NCBI GenBank assembly: GCA_945921515.1
Contig: CAMEKR010000002.1
Location: 1 to 55,749 of the forward strand
Source: an uncultured Clostridia bacterium
GTDB taxonomy: Bacteria > Bacillota > Clostridia > Oscillospirales > Ruminococcaceae
DNA length: 55,749 nucleotides
Direction of reading: 5' to 3'
Positions 51,309 through 55,749 of this stretch are shown here, piece by piece. Under the pieces are notes generated by a model. The model had not been told where the DNA came from and ran no database searches. It saw nothing but the letters and a program-made list of their open reading frames with translations. Both the position numbers and the translations under genes were made by a program. Position 1 is the first letter of the stretch; every line of letters starts with the position of its first letter.

Positions 51309-53424
51309 CGTGAATATCGTCTAAAAACGGATTTCTTATTTTTGAAGGCTTCTTAAGTCCGTCAAGCAGACGCTTGGCAGTATTCTTGCCGATAGCGCTG
51401 TTATCTGTACGGCCGGGTTTATCATCCTCGTCATACTCTTCAATATCATCTGCAAGCGGTGCGTCAAGTTTAATCACGGGTACGGGGCGTGGCGCTTCCG
51501 AAACGGTTTTCTCACTTTGTACGGACGCTGTAACAGCCGGTGCGGCTGAAGACGGCAGTATATCAAAATCATCCTGAGTTATGCGCTCGCCGCCCTGCTG
51601 TATCTCGGGATATTCTTCAGCTCCTGTAGTCTCGGCGGTGCGCTTGTACATACCTGCGGCATAACTGTTCTTTGACGGTGTACGCCTGTTGTAATCCGCC
51701 TTTGCAAACTCACCTGCGAATCCGCTGTCAGCGACAGGCGCATTATCGGCGGCGAAAGCTGCGTTAGCTTCTTTCTCTGCTTTTTCCCCGTCTATATCCG
51801 CTCCGCCTTTTGCTGACATATCGTCATCCGTTTCATCAAAGCTGAATATAGCATCAAGGGGCTTGAAGGTACGATCGCTTATCTTCCTGAGTCCCGTAAG
51901 GCTGTCGTCAAATGCACCGTCAAAAGGATTCTCAAAGACTGTTACCGAAATGTTTTCGGTATCTTCCGCTTTCATAACATGAACGGTCGGCTTTTCCTCT
52001 GTAAATACAGCAGAAGCTAACGAAGCGGCTTCTTGCTCCTGTTCTTGCTCTTCCTGTTCTTCTTGCTCACGCTCCTGCTTTCTTCTGCGGTACTCCTGCT
52101 CATACAGCACGCTTCGGTCTACTCTTTCAAATACGAAAGGCTTCACTTCGGGCTGTTTTTCGCTCTGTGAAGGTTGCTCGGGCTGTTTTGGCTGTTCAGG
52201 CGCAGGAGGTGCAAAATGCAGTTCGTGCGAGTACTTCTCAAACTCACGGAATTCCGCAATACTGAGCGTGTTATGCAGAATGCTCTCTTTTATCGCCATA
52301 AAGCTCTGATACCATTCTGCAAAATCACGCTGTGTCAGATCGACATTTATCCGCTTTGACATATATGTGTACAGCTCGCCCGTCATATCGTCAAGCTGTT
52401 TTATCTCATCGGGTGTTCTCGGAGGAACGGTAATGCTGAGCTCAAGGCAGGTGCGGCCGCCCTGCTGAACCTTACTGCAATAATCGTGGTCGTATTCGCT
52501 GTCACGGACAAAATATTCACCGCATCTCGCACAGCGCTGTAGAACTGCTCCGCTTTCAAGCAGAAGGTCTATCTCAAGGTCGATAACCGCCTTCAAGCTG
52601 TCCGAAACATATACCTTTTTCGGCAAAGAGCGCATTGTGCTGATTATAGTACTGAGTACGGAATCGGGCTTTTCGGGGATACTGCCCTTTACCGCCGCAA
52701 ACACATCCATAGCCTCATTGTCCGAATGAATATGAGAGAACGGCTTTTTTACCGTGTCGCTGTATTCTATATCCGTCAGCGACGACGCAACCGCCTTTGC
52801 GGTATTTCCCGTAATGAACGGTGCGGCAGGCAGTCTTCCTACCGTATACACTTTAGCAGAGGCAAAGCATTCGGTCGGATAACCCATCTCATTTGCGGCT
52901 ATGCTGAAGATAAGGTCAAAATAATCCCGTCTGCCGTATGCCTTTTCAAGCGTTGTCTTTTCGCTGAAGATAAAGTCGAGCTTTCGCTTTGCGTATTCCT
53001 GAAGCCTTAAAAGGCTTACCCACTGATTGACCGCCTTATTGTGACGATACTCTGTCAGCCGTGAAAAAAGCAGCTTATCAAACGGAGTCTTTGCGCTTAT
53101 AAGCTCGTTCCACAGGGTAGATATTCCTACGCCCTTCTCCCTGCAGATATATTCAATAAACAGGTCCTGAACAACCTTTTCGTAACTGCCGTGTATATTA
53201 GCCTCGACATATTTATGACACGCACTTACGCTGTTGCGAAGCGCAACGATATCTTCAAGGCGGTATTCTCCGGTTTCTCTGCATCGGTTGCAGTAATCAG
53301 TACTGCGCTTGATAAAACCGGAGAAGTCATACGAGGTAAATTTAAGTATAGACTGAGGATATGAAAAAGAATATATTTCGCCGGAGTTTATTCCGGTCAG
53401 ATTTATCATCCGTCTTTTACTCAT
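51301..53424 (-). CDS. Large protein with a zinc-knuckle motif and a long disordered tail (unrecognised)
   Basis: 707 residues. The first 400 are mostly helical; near 310 is a treble-clef-like site CARCGEYFVRDSEYDHDYCS, with the spacing of zinc-binding modules seen in DUF6076-like proteins of Clostridia (tentative). After about 420 the sequence is low complexity: a QPKQPEQPSQSEKQPE stretch, a Glu/Gln-rich REQEEQEEQEQEQE coil, then disordered acidic sequence with short conserved patches (KRLLDGLKKPSKIRNPFLDD at the end). The start is the second ATG (53424), 8 nt after GGAGG. Coupling with comF suggests they act together; the role is unknown. Confidence 0.75.
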   Translation of the reverse strand: MSKRRMINLTGINSGEIYSFSYPQSILKFTSYDFSGFIKRSTDYCNRCRETGEYRLEDIVALRNSVSACHKYVEANIHGSYEKVVQDLFIEYICREKGVGISTLWNELISAKTPFDKLLFSRLTEYRHNKAVNQWVSLLRLQEYAKRKLDFIFSEKTTLEKAYGRRDYFDLIFSIAANEMGYPTECFASAKVYTVGRLPAAPFITGNTAKAVASSLTDIEYSDTVKKPFSHIHSDNEAMDVFAAVKGSIPEKPDSVLSTIISTMRSLPKKVYVSDSLKAVIDLEIDLLLESGAVLQRCARCGEYFVRDSEYDHDYCSKVQQGGRTCLELSITVPPRTPDEIKQLDDMTGELYTYMSKRINVDLTQRDFAEWYQSFMAIKESILHNTLSIAEFREFEKYSHELHFAPPAPEQPKQPEQPSQSEKQPEVKPFVFERVDRSVLYEQEYRRRKQEREQEEQEEQEQEQEAASLASAVFTEEKPTVHVMKAEDTENISVTVFENPFDGAFDDSLTGLRKISDRTFKPLDAIFSFDETDDDMSAKGGADIDGEKAEKEANAAFAADNAPVADSGFAGEFAKADYNRRTPSKNSYAAGMYKRTAETTGAEEYPEIQQGGERITQDDFDILPSSAAPAVTASVQSEKTVSEAPRPVPVIKLDAPLADDIEEYDEDDKPGRTDNSAIGKNTAKRLLDGLKKPSKIRNPFLDDIHDD

Positions 53425-53451
53425 ATTCATATCCTCCTTTAACTGTTAATA

Positions 53452-54213
53452 TCAATAGTCTTCGTCGGTATCATCGCTGTCGACAGCATCGAAGTTGAAC
53501 TCACGAAGCCGTCCGTCTACATAGAGGGTGTGTTTATCCTTCCACTCTATCTTTGCAGGCTTGTTGTAGTTGGATGTTATGATGTGAAGGCTTCCCATTG
53601 CGTTTCTGCACTCAAGGAAAGGCAGGCTGATATCGCCCTCGGTCTGCTCAAGGTAGAACGATACCGTTCTGCTGGCGTCTCCCTCGGGATCGACATAAAG
53701 CACCACTCTGTAATTTTCATCGGGGGAATACTGATAGCTTGTGCTTCGCCTTGATAAATCAACATCCATCAGCGTAATATTGCCGAACAGCATCTTGAAG
53801 GTAAGATAGACAAGCACTCCGACAACATACATTATAAGGTATATAGTACCGAGAATTATCTTGGTAGTTTCGCTCATTCCGCAAATAAAGAACACGAAAA
53901 CGCTGACGACTATCGGAGGTATTGCCGCTATCCAGTTTCCGAAGCCGAACAGAAGTATAGCAAAAGCAACAAACGGAGCTATCATTGCGACAATTCTTGT
54001 GATTATCTGCTTTCTGGTGAATATCATAATTCCCATAAATATCAAATTGATAAAAATGTACAGCGTGACAAGCGCACCCTGATGCGTAGGCTCAAGATAG
54101 AAGCCTAACATCAGCCATGCAACAAAGGAAAGAAATACGATATATCCAAGTGATAAAACCGATACTCCGAGTTTGAACCATTTATTTGTAAGAAAGTTTA
54201 TAACTTTTTCCAT
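53452..54213 (-). CDS. Five-segment membrane protein with a C-terminal soluble domain (unrecognised)
   Basis: 253 residues. About five membrane segments fill the first 145 positions (LGVSVLSLGYIVFLSFVAWL and following). The last 100 form a soluble beta-rich domain: SYQYSPDENYRVVLYVDPEG, GSLHIITSNYNKPAKIEW and DKHTLYVDGRLREFNFDAV, ending in an acidic DSDDTDEDY tail. I do not recognise a family; the C-terminal part loosely resembles small DUF5412-like domains. The ATG at 54213 (AAAGGAAGGC upstream) is preferred to the track start 11 codons earlier. It precedes the zinc-knuckle gene by 27 bp and shares its transcript. Confidence 0.72.
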   Translation of the reverse strand: MEKVINFLTNKWFKLGVSVLSLGYIVFLSFVAWLMLGFYLEPTHQGALVTLYIFINLIFMGIMIFTRKQIITRIVAMIAPFVAFAILLFGFGNWIAAIPPIVVSVFVFFICGMSETTKIILGTIYLIMYVVGVLVYLTFKMLFGNITLMDVDLSRRSTSYQYSPDENYRVVLYVDPEGDASRTVSFYLEQTEGDISLPFLECRNAMGSLHIITSNYNKPAKIEWKDKHTLYVDGRLREFNFDAVDSDDTDEDY

Positions 54214-54266
54214 ATGCCTTCCTTTCAAGCCCATACGGGCATTCATCTGACAGCATTGCTTATTAT

Positions 54267-54295
54267 ATTGTATACCAAAACGATGAAAATTTCAA
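54267..54295 (-). promoter_or_regulatory. Sigma-A promoter of the membrane protein-zinc knuckle-comF unit
   Basis: On the minus strand, TTGAAA, a 17-bp spacer and TACAAT, about 50 bp before the first ATG. Confidence 0.78.
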
Positions 54296-54312
54296 GTGCT
54301 AATTACAGATAA

Positions 54313-54345
54313 AGCCGCTGAGCATTTCACATTTGCACAGCGGCT
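54313..54345 (-). terminator. Hairpin terminator after ftsZ
   Basis: Stem AGCCGCTG/CAGCGGCT with a 17-nt loop, 18 bp after the ftsZ stop. The T tract is short (TTTATC), so efficiency is uncertain. Confidence 0.65.
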
Positions 54346-54362
54346 CGAATATTGTATTATTT

Positions 54363-55547
54363 TCAGTTTCCTCTGCTGTTAAGAAGCTCGGAAAGTGCCG
54401 AGAAAGGATCGTCGTCATCATCTGCGCTGCCCGGAGTTGCAGGGAACACAAGCGATTCTGAGAAAGGCTTTTCTTCTGAAATTGTCTGTAACGGCTGTTC
54501 GGATACCGTCTGTTCGGCAGGAGCAGAAGCAAGAACGGTCTTTGCTGCAGCACCATCGGGTTTAGCAAGAGTGTTATCTGAGCCGTCCTTAAAGCAGGTA
54601 GCAATTACAGTGATAATGATCTCATCTTCAAGAGAGCTGTCAAAAGTAACACCGTGTATTACCTGAACATCCTTTGCGGCTGACTCTGTGAGAAGCTCCA
54701 TAACCTTAGCTACATCTTCAAGAGGTGTGTCGTCGGAAATAACAAAGTTTACAAGAAGCTTGCCTGCGTTCTTGATAGAAGTTTCGAGCAGAGGGCTGTT
54801 AACAACTTCGTCTACCGCCTGCTCGGCTCTTTCGTCGCCCTTACCGTGACCGATAGCAATGTGAGCGTCACCTGCGCCCTCAAGAGTGGTCTTGGCGTCT
54901 TCAAAGTCGATATTTATCTCACCGCTACCGTTGATAACATCGGAAATTCCCTTTACTGCCTTGTACAGTATATCATCAACCATTGCATAAGCCGCCTTGA
55001 TGGATATGTTCTTTTCCTTAATGGTAAGTAAACGCTGATTGGGAACGATGACGAGTGCGTCAACGTGCTTTCTCAACTCTGCAATGCCCTGGAGGGCAAG
55101 ATTCATCTTATATTCTCTCTCAAAGTCAAAAGGCTTTGTAACAACGCCGACAGTAAGTATGCCCATCTCCTTGGCAATCTCAGCTACAACAGGAGCTGCA
55201 CCCGTACCGGTACCGCCGCCCATACCTGCCGCAATGAAAACAAGCGACGCACCTTTGAGAACTTCCTGAATATCATCTCTGTTCTCTTTTGCAGACTCTG
55301 CAGCAATAGGCGGGTTTCCGCCTGCACCACGGCCTCGTGTAGTCTTTCTTCCTATCTGTACACGCTCCATTGTGCTGCCGTCCTTTGCCTTAAGGGCAGA
55401 GACATCGGTATTTATAATAATAAAGTCAACGCCTTCGACATTGTTTCTGACCATGTTTTCTACTGCGTTTCCGCCGCCGCCGCCAACGCCGACAACCTTT
55501 ATCTTGACATCACGCTCAAACTCTTCTTCATCGAAATCAAAGTTCAT
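54363..55547 (-). CDS. ftsZ: Cell division GTPase FtsZ
   Basis: The tubulin-like protein that forms the division ring. The 394 residues contain IKVVGVGGGGGNAVENMV, IIINTD, AAGMGGGTGTGAAPVVAEIA (the tubulin signature near 110-116), VVTKPF, LIVVPNQRLL-like LVIVPNQRLLTI, and INIDFEDAKTTLEGAGDAHI. A linker rich in Ala, Pro and Ser follows (about 320-375). The C-terminal tail DDDDPFSALSELLNSRGN does not show the usual IPxFLR-type peptide that binds FtsA, ZapA or EzrA. It has a promoter at 55594-55622 and GGAGGAATGCTAAA before the ATG. Confidence 0.98.
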   Translation of the reverse strand: MNFDFDEEEFERDVKIKVVGVGGGGGNAVENMVRNNVEGVDFIIINTDVSALKAKDGSTMERVQIGRKTTRGRGAGGNPPIAAESAKENRDDIQEVLKGASLVFIAAGMGGGTGTGAAPVVAEIAKEMGILTVGVVTKPFDFEREYKMNLALQGIAELRKHVDALVIVPNQRLLTIKEKNISIKAAYAMVDDILYKAVKGISDVINGSGEINIDFEDAKTTLEGAGDAHIAIGHGKGDERAEQAVDEVVNSPLLETSIKNAGKLLVNFVISDDTPLEDVAKVMELLTESAAKDVQVIHGVTFDSSLEDEIIITVIATCFKDGSDNTLAKPDGAAAKTVLASAPAEQTVSEQPLQTISEEKPFSESLVFPATPGSADDDDDPFSALSELLNSRGN

Positions 55548-55593
55548 TTTAGCATTCCTCCGTATTTTTCCGGGTAAAACCGTTTACTATAAT

Positions 55594-55622
55594 ATTTTAA
55601 CAGATTTCTATAATAATTGCAA
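55594..55622 (-). promoter_or_regulatory. Candidate sigma-A promoter of ftsZ
   Basis: On the minus strand, TTGCAA, a 17-bp spacer and TAAAAT, about 50 bp upstream of ftsZ. Confidence 0.68.
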
Positions 55623-55698
55623 GCGTTTTAATAAAAAATATCATCATAATTTGAATACTGTTTATAAATTACCACAATATCTTGGGGCTTTCGCCATT

Positions 55699-55749
55699 TT
55701 ACTCTTCCGGTTCGGTCGAATATCCCGGCTCAATTTCGGGTTCGGACTC
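55699..55749 (-). CDS. C-terminal end of the gene upstream of ftsZ (partial)
   Basis: On the minus strand a frame is open from the window edge to a TAA at 55699-55701, giving 16 residues ESEPEIEPGYSTEPEE. The acidic, Pro-rich tail would suit the end of an FtsQ/DivIB-type protein, which often precedes ftsZ, but 16 residues cannot establish identity. The gene starts outside the window. Confidence 0.4.
   Translation of the reverse strand, partial: ESEPEIEPGYSTEPEE

Overview
The window looks like chromosome from a low-to-moderate-GC Firmicute of class Clostridia, most likely an Oscillospiraceae/Ruminococcus-like gut anaerobe ([Eubacterium] siraeum comes to mind; this is inference, no database was searched). 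Signs are the WhiA/RapZ/HprK set, RNase M5, YlmC/YmxH, a TSCPD-domain protein, an anaerobic ribonucleotide reductase activase, ECF-type folate uptake, hexameric NADP-type GDH, and sigma-A promoters with 17-bp spacers. Nearly all of it is ordinary, densely packed chromosome with operons on both strands; no prophage, CRISPR array or intact transposase was seen.

Layout. 1-4.7 kb: end of a fibronectin-III repeat protein, a glycosyltransferase, then nrdG with an oligopeptide-type binding lipoprotein, PerR, and a radical SAM protein. 4.7-6.0 kb is an accessory pocket: a four-helix-bundle gene broken by one amber codon, a dense array of mini-hairpins punctuated by ATGATAT/ATATCAT, and tRNA-Leu(GAG). 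6.0-8.6 kb: smpB, then gdhA with a 53-codon gene that is missing from the ORF track. 8.7-11.8 kb: an MBOAT acyltransferase with a DHHW/AlgX-like partner; a second such pair lies at 43.2-45.8 kb. 12-13.7 kb: proC and folT behind a tetrahydrofolate riboswitch. 13.7-23.8 kb: an eight-gene operon hprK-PHP-glcK-murB-rapZ-whiA-dnaE-pfkA. 23.9-26 kb: three uncharacterised membrane proteins. 26.3-28.2 kb: rpsB-tsf. 28.2-32 kb: ylmC, then PHP-malic enzyme-TSCPD-NUDIX-ruvX. 33-46 kb on the + strand: dus, a DUF815 ATPase, an orphan binding lipoprotein, then alaS-HIT-comEC-holA-rnmV-MBOAT-DHHW. 46-55.7 kb: clpB behind a ribbon-helix-helix gene, pdxK, comF behind a large zinc-knuckle protein, a membrane protein, and ftsZ.

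How the genes work together. The hprK operon joins carbon-state sensing (HprK, glucokinase, 6-phosphofructokinase) with wall synthesis (murB), RapZ/WhiA regulators and replication (dnaE). The alaS-rnmV run is translation, RNA and DNA housekeeping leading into a probable polysaccharide O-acylation pair. The THF riboswitch ties folate uptake, and perhaps proC, to folate status.

Most worth a second look: (1) two repeat elements (26.1 kb and 45.9 kb) with the same ends, CAGCTTGTCGAAAAAGT...GGTTTATCGACAG, each sitting between two copies of the local terminator hairpin, with identical or near-identical stems but different loops; (2) the mini-hairpin array beside the amber-interrupted four-helix-bundle gene; (3) the two MBOAT/DHHW pairs, one of which seems to have lost its catalytic serine; (4) the three-gene membrane cluster with a shared RELLKL motif and a DFDGNGK loop; (5) the 53-aa gene behind gdhA.
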